Origin: Chloroflexota bacterium
Lineage (GTDB): Bacteria; Chloroflexota; UBA6077; JACQUR01
Direction: 5' to 3'
Length of the DNA: 8,986 nt
NCBI GenBank assembly: GCA_016210245.1
Contig: JACQUR010000344.1
Coordinates: 1 to 8,986 of the forward strand
Translations under genes and position numbers: made by a program
Part shown: positions 1 through 5,913 of the stretch, piece after piece
Layout of the letters: the number at the start of each line of letters is the position of its first letter
Numbering within the stretch: position 1 is the first letter of the stretch
Notes under the pieces: generated by a model
The model's database searches: none
What the model was told of the DNA's origin: nothing
Seen by the model: only the letters and a program-made list of their open reading frames with translations

Positions 1-2003
1 AGGGGAAGCCCGTGCTTGCCGATCGAGAGCTCGCCGGAGTAGCGGAGAATGGCCTGGAGGGTCTGGTAGATGGTCCTGCGCTGCGCCGGACCGGTACCGG
101 CCACCTCGCACGTCTCATCCAGGAAGGCCAGGTCGCCGGTGAGGTTCAGGTAGATAGCCGCCGCCTGCACCAGCCACAGGGCATCGTCGGAGTACTCCCC
201 CGGCTCCTTCCCCCGCCAGTAGAAGTTGTGGTAGGCGTAGCCCAGCTCGAAGACCTGGCTCGCCCACTCCTTGAGCAGGTCGCGGGCGAACCCCTGCTGG
301 CCCATGGCGATGAAGGAGGGCAGCGAGGCGAAGAGGTCCTGGATCTCGCGGAAGCCGATCTCCCGGTAGCCCTTCTGCGTTTGGTCGAAGGAGCGAGAGA
401 CGAAGGTCTGGTACAGCACCTGGAAGGGCAGGTTGCGATTCACGAAGGCGTCGAACTGCGCCTCGTCGGACCGCACCTCCAGGTGGCGCCGATAGCGATC
501 GAAGAAGTCGTCGTTGGCCGCCCGGGCGCAGTCCACTGCCTCGGCCGCCGCGAAGCGTCCCAGGAGCTGTTCCACCTGAGGCCGCAGCAGCTCCTCCCCG
601 CGCCCGCCGTCCGGCTGCTCGGAGACCAGACTGGTGAAGGTGTCGGCCCGAGCCGTTCCCCCGGGCGGCAGGTCCAGCGGCGCCGCCAGGGCAAAGAAGC
701 CCGGCCCTTTGCGCGCAAGCTGGTTGGAGAGCGCCGCCAGGCCCTCGGGGTGCTCCAGCGTGCCCTCGCCCACGAACTCGTTGTAGCTGGTGCCAAACTC
801 GGTGGGATAGAACGTCCGCTCGCCGGCATGGACCACCATGGCGTAGAAGCGGGCGTCCTCGTGGGTCCAGGTGGGGTGGTAGTGCGGGCTGACGGCGGCG
901 ATGCTGCCGTCAGCGTGGCGCAGGACCCGCCCCTGCATGCCCACCGTCGTGTAGACCACGTCCTGCTGCAAGCCGCCGGGCGCCGCCGCGCCAAACATGC
1001 CGGTGGCCACCAGGCGCAGATGGCGCGGGGCCTGGCTGTGGTTGGCCACCCGGAGGGTCTGCACCTCGGTGGCCAGGGGCAGCCCCTCCTCGTAGGGCAG
1101 CAGGAAGATGGTGCGCTCGATCTCCAGGCCGCAGTGGGTGCGGTAGGTGATGGCGGTCTGGTTCTGGCCGTGGACCGCCTGCGCCCATGCCACGTTGGCG
1201 TCCTGAGGGTCGGCGGAGTAGAACACGCGACGCCCGGCCTCGACCAGGTAGAACTGCCGGTTGGCGGGGAAGCCGTTCTCCTCCGGGCGCATGTCCCATC
1301 GGGTAGCCAGCACCTGCGTGGCGGCGTGGGCGCGGAAGCTGCCGCGCCCCAGGCGGTCCACCACACTCTTGGGGGTGGTCTGGAGCGCCCGCGGGTAGCC
1401 GAGGCGGTTCCCCAGCAGCACGTTGGTGAAGAAGTGCGGCCCGGGCGACGGGGACCGGAGGTCGATCACGTGTCGGCCCTGCTCGTCGAGCGTGCCAGCC
1501 CAGGTCGGCACCTCCCGCAGCACCGCGGCGACCCCATCCGCCAGATGGCGCGGCAGCTCCGTGCGGAGCAGGGCGCCCTCACCCCGACCCTCTCCCAGGG
1601 GGAGAGGGAGTCTGACTCCCTCTCCCTCCGGGGGTCTTGCTCCCTCTCCCCCTGGGAGAGGGCTGGGGTGAGGGTCTCCCTCCCGGCTTGCTCCGCCCTC
1701 CACCTGGTCTTTGGCGACGTAGACCGCCACCGCCTCGCCCTCGAGACGAGCGAGCAGGGAGCCGCCCTCGCGCCAGAGCTGGCTCAGGCAGGCAAAGACC
1801 TCGGGGTCGCGCAACAGCCGGCCCACGACCGGGGCAGCAAAGGGCAGCCCGGCCACGCCGACCACGGCTTGCCGGCTGGCGTCCACGAAGCGGGCGTCGA
1901 CTGCGCTCTCGCCGATGAGGGCCGCGAAGAGATCGCGCAGCCGCGCCTCCGCCGAGGGGGTGTGCTCGCGCGCGCGTTCGTCGACGAGGCTGGACTCGAC
2001 CAT
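1..2003 (-). CDS. GH94/GH36-type glycoside phosphorylase or hydrolase, C-terminus beyond the left edge
   Basis: The reading frame is open from ATG at 2003 to the window edge, about 667 codons, with no stop. GGAG lies 7 nt before the ATG. It resembles cellobiose-phosphorylase / cyclic glucan synthase C-terminal proteins. An N-terminal beta-sandwich-like part comes first, then an (alpha/alpha)6 barrel segment with GYREIGFREIQD near residue 552 (compare the GFRDxxQD segment that holds the catalytic acid in GH94) and EYSDDALWL near residue 602 (compare ISDDLLWLPYA). Members of the family phosphorolyse or hydrolyse beta-linked glucosides in the cytoplasm; the substrate cannot be told from this sequence. 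No signal peptide is evident. Residues about 110-143 are a low-complexity Pro/Gly/Glu stretch encoded by a palindromic repeat. The first ~175 codons are duplicated at 4024-4445. The family call is firm; the exact enzyme is not. Confidence 0.85.
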   Translation of the reverse strand, partial: MVESSLVDERAREHTPSAEARLRDLFAALIGESAVDARFVDASRQAVVGVAGLPFAAPVVGRLLRDPEVFACLSQLWREGGSLLARLEGEAVAVYVAKDQVEGGASREGDPHPSPLPGGEGARPPEGEGVRLPLPLGEGRGEGALLRTELPRHLADGVAAVLREVPTWAGTLDEQGRHVIDLRSPSPGPHFFTNVLLGNRLGYPRALQTTPKSVVDRLGRGSFRAHAATQVLATRWDMRPEENGFPANRQFYLVEAGRRVFYSADPQDANVAWAQAVHGQNQTAITYRTHCGLEIERTIFLLPYEEGLPLATEVQTLRVANHSQAPRHLRLVATGMFGAAAPGGLQQDVVYTTVGMQGRVLRHADGSIAAVSPHYHPTWTHEDARFYAMVVHAGERTFYPTEFGTSYNEFVGEGTLEHPEGLAALSNQLARKGPGFFALAAPLDLPPGGTARADTFTSLVSEQPDGGRGEELLRPQVEQLLGRFAAAEAVDCARAANDDFFDRYRRHLEVRSDEAQFDAFVNRNLPFQVLYQTFVSRSFDQTQKGYREIGFREIQDLFASLPSFIAMGQQGFARDLLKEWASQVFELGYAYHNFYWRGKEPGEYSDDALWLVQAAAIYLNLTGDLAFLDETCEVAGTGPAQRRTIYQTLQAILRYSGELSIGKHGLP
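1576..1674. repeat. Palindromic CCCTCACCCC-type repeat inserted in frame in the GH94 gene
   Basis: The outer arms CCCTCACCCC (1576-1585) and GGGGTGAGGG (1665-1674) are perfect inverted repeats. Inside lie two near-palindromes, 1588-1608 and 1642-1662, which are exact reverse complements of each other, so the unit can fold as one cruciform or two hairpins. A third CCCTCTCCC starts at 1618. The paralogous fragment at 4024-4491 lacks this block; comparing the two proteins gives a net gain of 34 codons (102 bp), which keeps the frame. Repeats of this look (translated as PSPLP-GEG type peptides) are known as dispersed short elements in many high-GC bacteria. How it moves cannot be seen here. Confidence 0.85.
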
Positions 2004-2213
2004 AGCAGTGCTCCGTTCCAGGCCCGGAGGCGGGCGGAGTTTCCACTAGACATATAGACATAATACTGCATCGCCTCTCGCGACTCCGAGCTCGACGCCG
2101 CGGCCTACCCAGCGTTGGGCAGAGGAGCCAGCGTTGGCGCGTCACAGAGCAGTGCCGGCGGCGCGACTCTTGCCGAGGAGCGAAGACGTTTTTCCTGTGC
2201 GGGAGGCCCAGGT

Positions 2214-2741
2214 GTGACGCCCATGCTCGACGCCCTGGACCGGCCGAGGACCCGCTGGCGGGCGGTCCGCCAGGCGCTGCGCCTGGTCGACCCATTGGCC
2301 GCAGGCTTCGCGCTGGCGGGCCTGGCGACGCGCTTCGCGGCCGATCCGCGGGTGCGGCTGCTCATCCTGCCCGCGGACCCGGAGGCCTGGCTGGTGGAGT
2401 TCGACGACGAGTTCTGGGCCTGGTGGCTCCAGGACTGGCCCGACCCGGTAGCCGCCCAGCAGACCCAGTGGGGGGAGGAGGGCCGGCCGACCGGCACGGC
2501 CGCGTTGCACCTGAGGTACCTCACCCGCGATCGCCGCTGGGAGACCTACCTGGTTCGGGAACTGGCGTGCAGGCTTGGCGCCTGGCTGGAGGATGTCTGG
2601 GGGAAGCGGGTGCGGCGGTTCCCGGCGTGCCGAGGGGAGCTGGCGGGACAGTTTGATCGCACGAGGTACCGGTGGTACCGAAGGGCTGACTTCGGCTGGT
2701 CGATCCGGCCCTTCCAGGTTGGCTGCTGGTGCGAGACATAG
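2214..2741 (+). CDS. Orphan Trp-rich hypothetical protein, 175 aa
   Basis: I do not recognise the family. The start chosen is GTG at 2214, because GGGAGG (2201-2206) lies 7 nt upstream; ATG at 2223 is an alternative. An upstream TTG (2115) would add 33 residues with no supporting site. Third codon positions are strongly G/C, as in genuine genes of this window. The protein has an Arg/Leu-rich helical N-terminus, a central acidic, aromatic stretch (EFDDEFWAWWLQDWPDP, about residues 61-77), then a basic C-terminal part ending in GCWCET. No signal peptide or membrane segment is seen; the Trp-rich stretch is too charged for one. It diverges from the GH94 gene and is followed 88 nt later by a strong terminator, so it is probably a single-gene unit. 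An opposing open frame overlaps the last ~60 codons, so the authenticity of its 3' end is less certain. Confidence 0.6.
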   Translation: MTPMLDALDRPRTRWRAVRQALRLVDPLAAGFALAGLATRFAADPRVRLLILPADPEAWLVEFDDEFWAWWLQDWPDPVAAQQTQWGEEGRPTGTAALHLRYLTRDRRWETYLVRELACRLGAWLEDVWGKRVRRFPACRGELAGQFDRTRYRWYRRADFGWSIRPFQVGCWCET

Positions 2742-2788
2742 TTGTGGATGTTGTTGAGCCGCTCGGCGAGTAGCCCTCGGTTCTGAGC

Positions 2789-2812
2789 CATGAGCGTGCT
2801 CATGAGCGTGCT
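2789..2812. repeat. Tandem 12-bp duplication
   Basis: CATGAGCGTGCT occurs twice head to tail (2789-2800, 2801-2812). Each copy carries an ATG on the plus strand and, read on the minus strand, an ATG as well. It lies between the orphan gene and its terminator. No function can be assigned. Confidence 0.6.
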
Positions 2813-2829
2813 ATAGTAGTGCTGCTGAT

Positions 2830-2878
2830 CCCCGAGCGCGATCCTCGCGTGACGAGGGCCGCTCGGGGTTGTTTTCTT
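2830..2878 (+). terminator. Rho-independent terminator
   Basis: The outer stem is CCCCGAGCG (2830-2838) with CGCTCGGGG (2860-2868). The inner stem is CCTCG (2843-2847) with CGAGG (2853-2857), around a CGTGA loop. It is followed by TTGTTTTCTT (2869-2878). The T-rich tail is only on the plus-strand side, so it ends plus-strand transcripts, most likely that of the orphan gene at 2214-2741. It also insulates the hsdM/mntA unit from upstream transcription. Confidence 0.85.
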
Positions 2879-2952
2879 CTTGCCGCTCGTGGCTCGCAGG
2901 CGCAGCGCAGCATACTTGATGGCTGAGCCAGGCCCGAGAGGAGGACGCTGGG

Positions 2953-3060
2953 ATAGCGAAGCCGACGCTTGACGTCGCCACGCTGGAAGGCTGGCTGTGG
3001 GGGGCGGCCCGCCAGATTCGCGGGCCAGTGGGTGCGCCCGAGTTCAAGGACTACTATGGT
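2953..3060 (+). pseudogene. hsdM: Type I restriction methylase HsdM, N-terminal remnant
   Basis: Reading from 2953 gives IAKPTLDVATLEGWLWGAAR, then QIRGPVGAPEFKDYY. This matches the conserved HsdM N-terminus (compare LDLATLExWLWxAAxxIRGPVDAPKFKDYI), where the 12-helix N-terminal domain of the DNA-adenine methyltransferase subunit begins. Similarity stops after about 36 codons, so the methyltransferase domain is gone and no methylase is made. GGAGG (2940-2944) sits 8 nt before the position where the start should be, but that codon is ATA (2953-2955) rather than ATG. The frame stays open and runs without a stop into the mntA frame, ending at 3420. It marks a former type I restriction-modification locus into which, or next to which, the toxin-antitoxin pair was placed. 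Confidence 0.8.
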
Positions 3061-3093
3061 TCTGAAAGCCCTGGGGCTGGAGAAGATAACTCC

Positions 3094-3420
3094 GTGAGAG
3101 GAACCAGGTTGCAGCGTGGGCACGACCAGCCGACCCTGGAGGAGGTGCTCGGCACTCTGCGGGCCCATCTGCCCGAACTGGGGGAGCGCTACGCCGTCAA
3201 GAAACTCGGTGTGTTCGGCTCCTACGTACGCGGCCAGCAGCGCAAGCGTAGCGACATCGATATCCTGGTGGAGTTCGAGCGGGCGCCGACCCTGTTCGAG
3301 TTCGTAGACCTGCAGCAGCATCTGGGCGCTCTGCTGGGTGTGAAGGTTGACCTGGTGATGAAGAGCGCCCTGAGACCCGCGATCGGAGAGCGCATTCTGG
3401 CCGAGGTCGTGCCGGTGTGA
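3094..3420 (+). CDS. mntA: MntA-type nucleotidyltransferase antitoxin (MNT domain), 108 aa
   Basis: This is a minimal nucleotidyltransferase with the full GSX10DXD motif: Gly42-Ser43, Asp54 and Asp56 (SDIDILVEF), plus a third carboxylate Asp86 in VKVDLVM. In the MntA-HepT family such proteins neutralise the HEPN toxin by adding AMP units from ATP to a tyrosine near the toxin active site. All catalytic residues are present, so it is probably active. The start is uncertain. GTG 3094 has GGAGAA 9 nt upstream; TTG 3109 has AGAGGA 6 nt upstream and would shorten it by 5 residues. The frame is also open upstream into the hsdM remnant, and GTG 3028 inside that remnant would give 130 aa. Its stop overlaps the hepT start by 4 nt (GTGA), so the two are translationally coupled. 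Confidence 0.88.
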   Translation: MRGTRLQRGHDQPTLEEVLGTLRAHLPELGERYAVKKLGVFGSYVRGQQRKRSDIDILVEFERAPTLFEFVDLQQHLGALLGVKVDLVMKSALRPAIGERILAEVVPV

Positions 3421-3773
3421 AGCGGAGGCGTGTCCATACCGACTACCTGCGGGACATGCTGACCTATGCCGAGAAGGCTGAGGCCTTTGTGGCGGGTGTG
3501 GATCTGGAGGGGTTCCGAAACGACGAGCAGAAGGCTTTCGCGGTCGTGCGCGCGCTGGAGGTGATCGGCGAAGCTGCAAGACATATTCCCGCGGTGGTTC
3601 GCAAGCGCTATCCAGAGGTGCCCTGGGAGAAGATCGTTGGGATGCGCAACATCCTGGTCCACGGCTACTTCGGGATCGATCTGGAAGTCATCCGGCGGAC
3701 GGTGCAGGAGGACCTGCCGCCCCTTCGGCAGGCCATCGCGCGGATCCTTCAGAGCCAGGCGCAGAGCACATGA
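3417..3773 (+). CDS. hepT: HepT-like HEPN ribonuclease toxin (DUF86), 118 aa
   Basis: This is an all-helical HEPN/DUF86 protein of typical length. The RX4HXY catalytic motif is intact as RNILVHGY: Arg77, His82 and Tyr84. The preceding ALEVIGEAARHIP and the segment PWEKIVGMRNILVHGYFGID are characteristic of the family. Family knowledge: the protein is a metal-independent RNase toxin, and the motif tyrosine is the site AMPylated by MntA. The GTG start (3417-3419) overlaps the mntA stop, giving the antitoxin-then-toxin order. With both partners complete, the module is likely functional. It probably stabilises the surrounding island; an anti-phage role is possible, since MNT-HEPN pairs often sit in defence loci and here adjoin a type I R-M remnant. 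Confidence 0.92.
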   Translation: MKRRRVHTDYLRDMLTYAEKAEAFVAGVDLEGFRNDEQKAFAVVRALEVIGEAARHIPAVVRKRYPEVPWEKIVGMRNILVHGYFGIDLEVIRRTVQEDLPPLRQAIARILQSQAQST

Positions 3774-3785
3774 TGAAGACCACGC

Positions 3786-3900
3786 TTGAACCGCGGCGTG
3801 AGCGAGGCAAGTGCGGCCAGATGGGCGCCCCTGGAGGATGTGGTGCTGACGGACCTGTTCCTCTCAGAAGTGCGGGACTGGGTGATCGCCTCGTCGGAGG
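3786..3900 (+). pseudogene. Unrecognised coding remnant after hepT
   Basis: The plus frame beginning near TTG 3786 encodes WAPLEDVVLTDLFLSEVRDW, then VIASSEVMKAAGK, with the GC-rich third positions of real coding DNA. It reads like an amphipathic helical piece of a larger protein. At about 3900 it meets the end of the minus-strand antitoxin remnant; beyond that the same frame is only antisense to other fragments. I cannot assign a family. Given the hsdM remnant upstream it might be another scrap of that locus, but nothing in it proves this. Confidence 0.3.
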
Positions 3901-4023
3901 TCATGAAAGCAGCCGGCAAAGGATCATCTGCTCTCGGACCTTCACTCCAAGCGCCTCGGCCACGGCTTGGATCCGATCCAGGCTCACGCTGGCATACCGC
4001 GTCGCTTCGTAGCGCTGGATCTG
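3901..4023 (-). pseudogene. C-terminus of an XRE/HigA-like helix-turn-helix antitoxin, joined in frame to the GH94 fragment
   Basis: Read on the minus strand, 4023 to 3901 encodes QIQRYEATRYASVSLDRIQA, then VAEALGVKVREQMILCRLLS and a TGA stop. This matches the last helices of the XRE-family helix-turn-helix of HigA-like antitoxins (consensus EQQIQRYExxxYxSxSLxRLxEVAxALG), which bind operator DNA and a cognate RNase toxin. The first helices and the dimerisation region are absent. Upstream the frame passes without a stop into the truncated GH94 copy at 4024, through a shared GAGCAG (Asp-Glu-Gln) boundary. No toxin partner lies nearby. It is a fragment; any product would be a chimera of GH94 N-terminus and antitoxin tail, and a frameshift at about 4243-4249 prevents even that from the GH94 start. 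Confidence 0.7.
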
Positions 4024-4445
4024 CTGCTCGTCGAGGGTGCCGGCCCAGGTGGGCACCTCCCGCAGCCCGGCGGCCACACTATCGGCCAGGGGGCGCGGCA
4101 GCTCCGTGTGGAGCAGGGGACCCTCCCTGCCCGCTCTGCCCTCCGCCCTGCCTTTGGCGACGTAGACCGCCACCGCCTCGCCTTCGAGACGCAGGAGGAC
4201 GGAGCCACCCTCGCGCCAGAGCTGGCTCAGGCAGGCAAAGAGCTCGGGTCGCGCAGCAGCCGGCCGACGACCGGAGCGGCGAAGGGCAGCCCGGCCACGC
4301 CGACCACGGCGTGCCGGCTGGCGTCCACGAACCGGGCGTCGATCGCGCTGTTGCCGATGAGGGCCGCGAAGAGGTCGCGCAGCCGCACCTCGGCTGAGAG
4401 GGTGCGATCGCGCACGCGTTCGTCAACAAGGCTGGACTGGATCAT
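4024..4445 (-). pseudogene. Truncated, frameshifted second copy of the GH94 gene 5' end
   Basis: Homology to the GH94 gene at 1479-2049 covers 4024-4491, so it includes the start ATG (4445) and 46 bp of upstream leader with the same GGAG ribosome site. The protein starts MIQSSLVDERVRDRTLSAEV, against MVESSLVDERAREHTPSAEA in the full gene. One G is missing in the run at about 4243-4249 (CTCGGGTC against CTCGGGGTC), which shifts the frame after LLRDP. Without the shift the sequence continues FACLSQLWREGG...VYVAK and ends at VPTWAGTLDEQ, where it joins the antitoxin remnant. The 102 bp palindromic repeat found in the full gene is absent. The copies differ at many sites, so this is not a recent duplication. 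No functional enzyme is possible. Confidence 0.9.
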
Positions 4446-4491
4446 AGCAGTGCTCCGTTCCAGGCCCGGAGGCGGGCGGAGTTTCCACTAG

Positions 4492-4676
4492 CGTTAGAAT
4501 GGTCTAGAGAAGGATTTCAGTGCAGATCGCCCAGGTGTCTGAGCCCCATCCGGTGGCCCGACGCGCCGCCACCCGTGCCAATACCCTGGGCGGATGGGTA
4601 GATAAGCGTCTCTATCTTGAGTCAGCCCGGCACCGCGCACCAACGAGGGGTAGCGCCTCGATCCAAGGGAGGGTGT
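4492..4676. other. Short spacer with a possible start of a lost gene
   Basis: This stretch lies between the GH94 copy and the zinc-binding protein gene. A GTG at 4520 has AAGGA (4510-4514) 5 nt upstream and opens a frame MQIAQVSEPHPVARRAATRA. The frame continues to 4786, but its second half only shadows the next gene in another frame. The first ~35 codons may be the start of a truncated gene; I recognise no family. No convincing promoter was found. Confidence 0.25.
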
Positions 4677-5192
4677 GTGTCTTACCTGAGTTGTCCCAAC
4701 TGCGGCCTGACTATCAGCGGCCAGGCGATCAACCAGGATGGCGTGCTCTACTGTTGCCAGGGCTGCGCGGACCGAACCTGCTGTAGCTGCCGCGTCAGTT
4801 GGTCTGAATCGTTTCGGCGCCTGGAGGAGCTCAGCCGGTTACCTGCCAACTGGGATTCGTACGGTGCAGCCCCCATATCGCCAAAGGCGATAGCTCGCGC
4901 TCGTGAGTTTCTCTTCGTGCTGCGAGACGCCTTTGCCTCCCACGCACCAGAGCAGTTCATGCCACTGAACATCGCCCCAATCGCTGACGGAGGACTTCAG
5001 TTCGAGTGGGAGAGGCAGAATCGGCTACTGGAAATCGAGTTCACTGCCGACGGACACACCATCTCTTTTGTTGCCGAGGGAACCGCCCCGAATAGAAGGT
5101 CGACGGGGAAGACTGGCCTATCGACAACCGAGGCGTTGGATCTCGTGGCCTCAGTGCTCGATCTGCCGATCGGATCCTGGGTTAGCTGGTGA
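4677..5192 (+). CDS. Metallothionein-like zinc-binding domain fused to a GWDxxGA-type hypothetical domain, 171 aa
   Basis: The start is taken at GTG 4677, with GGAGG (4668-4672) 4 nt upstream; it places the first cysteine motif at residue 6. Residues 6-38 hold CPNCG, then DGVLYCCQGCA and CCSC, that is Cys6, 9, 26, 27, 30, 35, 36 and 38. The pattern resembles bacterial metallothionein (SmtA/BmtA-like) or zinc-ribbon modules, so it probably binds Zn2+ or similar soft metals. Residues about 45-150 carry LSRLPANWDSYGAAPISPKA and GGLQFEWERQNRLLEIEF. These motifs recur in small uncharacterised proteins of Chloroflexota and cyanobacteria (consensus LPxGWDGxGAPPxSPxA ... PTxDGGVQLEWxxxGRxLEIE). The role of that domain is unknown. 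No signal peptide or membrane segment. The stop overlaps a following GTG by 4 nt (GTGA), marking a two-gene unit whose second gene is broken. Confidence 0.75.
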   Translation: MSYLSCPNCGLTISGQAINQDGVLYCCQGCADRTCCSCRVSWSESFRRLEELSRLPANWDSYGAAPISPKAIARAREFLFVLRDAFASHAPEQFMPLNIAPIADGGLQFEWERQNRLLEIEFTADGHTISFVAEGTAPNRRSTGKTGLSTTEALDLVASVLDLPIGSWVSW

Positions 5193-5259
5193 ACATTGAG
5201 GACGATGACGAGCTGTACCGTCGGGTGTTCCGCTACCACATCGGTAGTACCATGCCAGC
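5189..5259 (+). pseudogene. Partner gene of the zinc-binding protein, truncated after ~15-20 codons
   Basis: GTG 5189 overlaps the upstream TGA (GTGA) and encodes MNIEDDDELYRRVFRYH. An N-terminal DxxLYRRV-like segment is what I recall from the small uncharacterised protein that often follows genes of the preceding family. At about 5259 it runs head-on into the 3' end of the minus-strand scpA copy, after which the frame is only antisense to scpA. The overlap is strong evidence for a real former gene; the family is a recollection, not a search result. Confidence 0.45.
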
Positions 5260-5813
5260 TCAGGCCGCCGCTCGCCGCACCACCATGGCGCCGAACAGCC
5301 CTTCCTGGTCCACCTGCACCAGGCCGCGCTTGACCAGCTCCAGCAGGGCCAGGAAGGTGGCGACCGTCTCGTCCACGCTCTGGCCGGCGATGCGCTCCCA
5401 GGGAACGGTGGGCGAGCGCTCCAGGGACTCGAGCACCAGGGCCATGCGGGCCTCGACGGAGGCGCGCACCAGGCGCTTGATCTCGGCCGGCTTGCGGGTG
5501 TGGCGCAGCCGCCGCTCCAGCACGTGGGCCAGGGCGGCTGCCAGGGCCGAGGGCGGGATGGACTCGAGCGGCGCTGGCCCCGTGGGCACTCCCACGCGGG
5601 GCGGGTGGGGATAGCAGCGCCCGCCCTGCTGCTCCAGGTCCTGGAGATACCGGGCCGCGGCCCGGAACAGGCGATACTCCTGCAGCCGCGCCTGGAGCTC
5701 GTCCGCCGGATCCTCGGCCTCCGGCGTCGGCTCCTGCGGGCCGGGCAGGATGGCCCGCGACTTGATCAGCAGCAGCTTGGCGGCCACCACCAGGAAGTCG
5801 GACAGCAGGTCCG
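5260..5813 (-). pseudogene. scpA: scpA second copy lacking its 5' end
   Basis: On the minus strand, 5813 to 5260 encodes DLLSDFLVVAAKLLLIKSRA through QVDQEGLFGAMVVRRAAA and a TGA. It is collinear with residues from DLLADFLVVAAKLLLIKSRA to the stop in the full scpA at 7453-8193. Missing is the N-terminal module that binds the SMC neck (FQGPIELLLTLIEKRKLPIT in the full gene). The remaining ~184 codons have no stop or frameshift, only many substitutions and one extra codon near the end. The frame stays open upstream across the junction but into unrelated antisense sequence, with no credible start. Without the N-terminus it cannot act as a kleisin bridge. The intact frame plus divergence suggests a copy from a related lineage rather than local decay of a duplicate. 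Confidence 0.88.
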
Positions 5814-5913
5814 CCGGGCAAGCCAGGCGCACCCCTCCCGGCTCTTGACACGGTCTGCGCGGATGCGCCAGGATGTAATACACGTAGTACAGCCCCAGCA
5901 CGAGGATGCAGCC

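Noticed and set aside
1588..1662. The GC-rich palindromes in the GH94 gene as a CRISPR or terminator
   Set aside because: There are no regularly spaced unique spacers and no T-run. The units are inverted relative to each other and lie inside a coding frame.
12..2057. Plus-strand 681-codon open frame
   Set aside because: It is antisense to the GH94 gene, which has recognisable family motifs and a ribosome site. Long antisense frames are expected in GC-rich coding DNA.
3786..4397. 203-codon plus-strand frame as one gene
   Set aside because: Only the part before about 3900 looks like coding DNA; the rest is antisense to the antitoxin and GH94 remnants.
4227..4445. 72-codon minus-strand frame as a small independent gene
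   Set aside because: It is the GH94 5' copy up to its frameshift; residues after LLRDP are out of frame.
5845..5881. TTGACA (5845-5850) with TAATAC (5876-5881) as a sigma-70 promoter for the DUF433 gene
   Set aside because: The spacer is 25 nt, far from 16-18, and no -10 is present at proper spacing. Kept only as a remark.
5500..5913. Extension of the DUF433 gene upstream to about 5500
   Set aside because: The added part is antisense to the scpA copy. The family match begins at ATG 5914, which has a good ribosome site.
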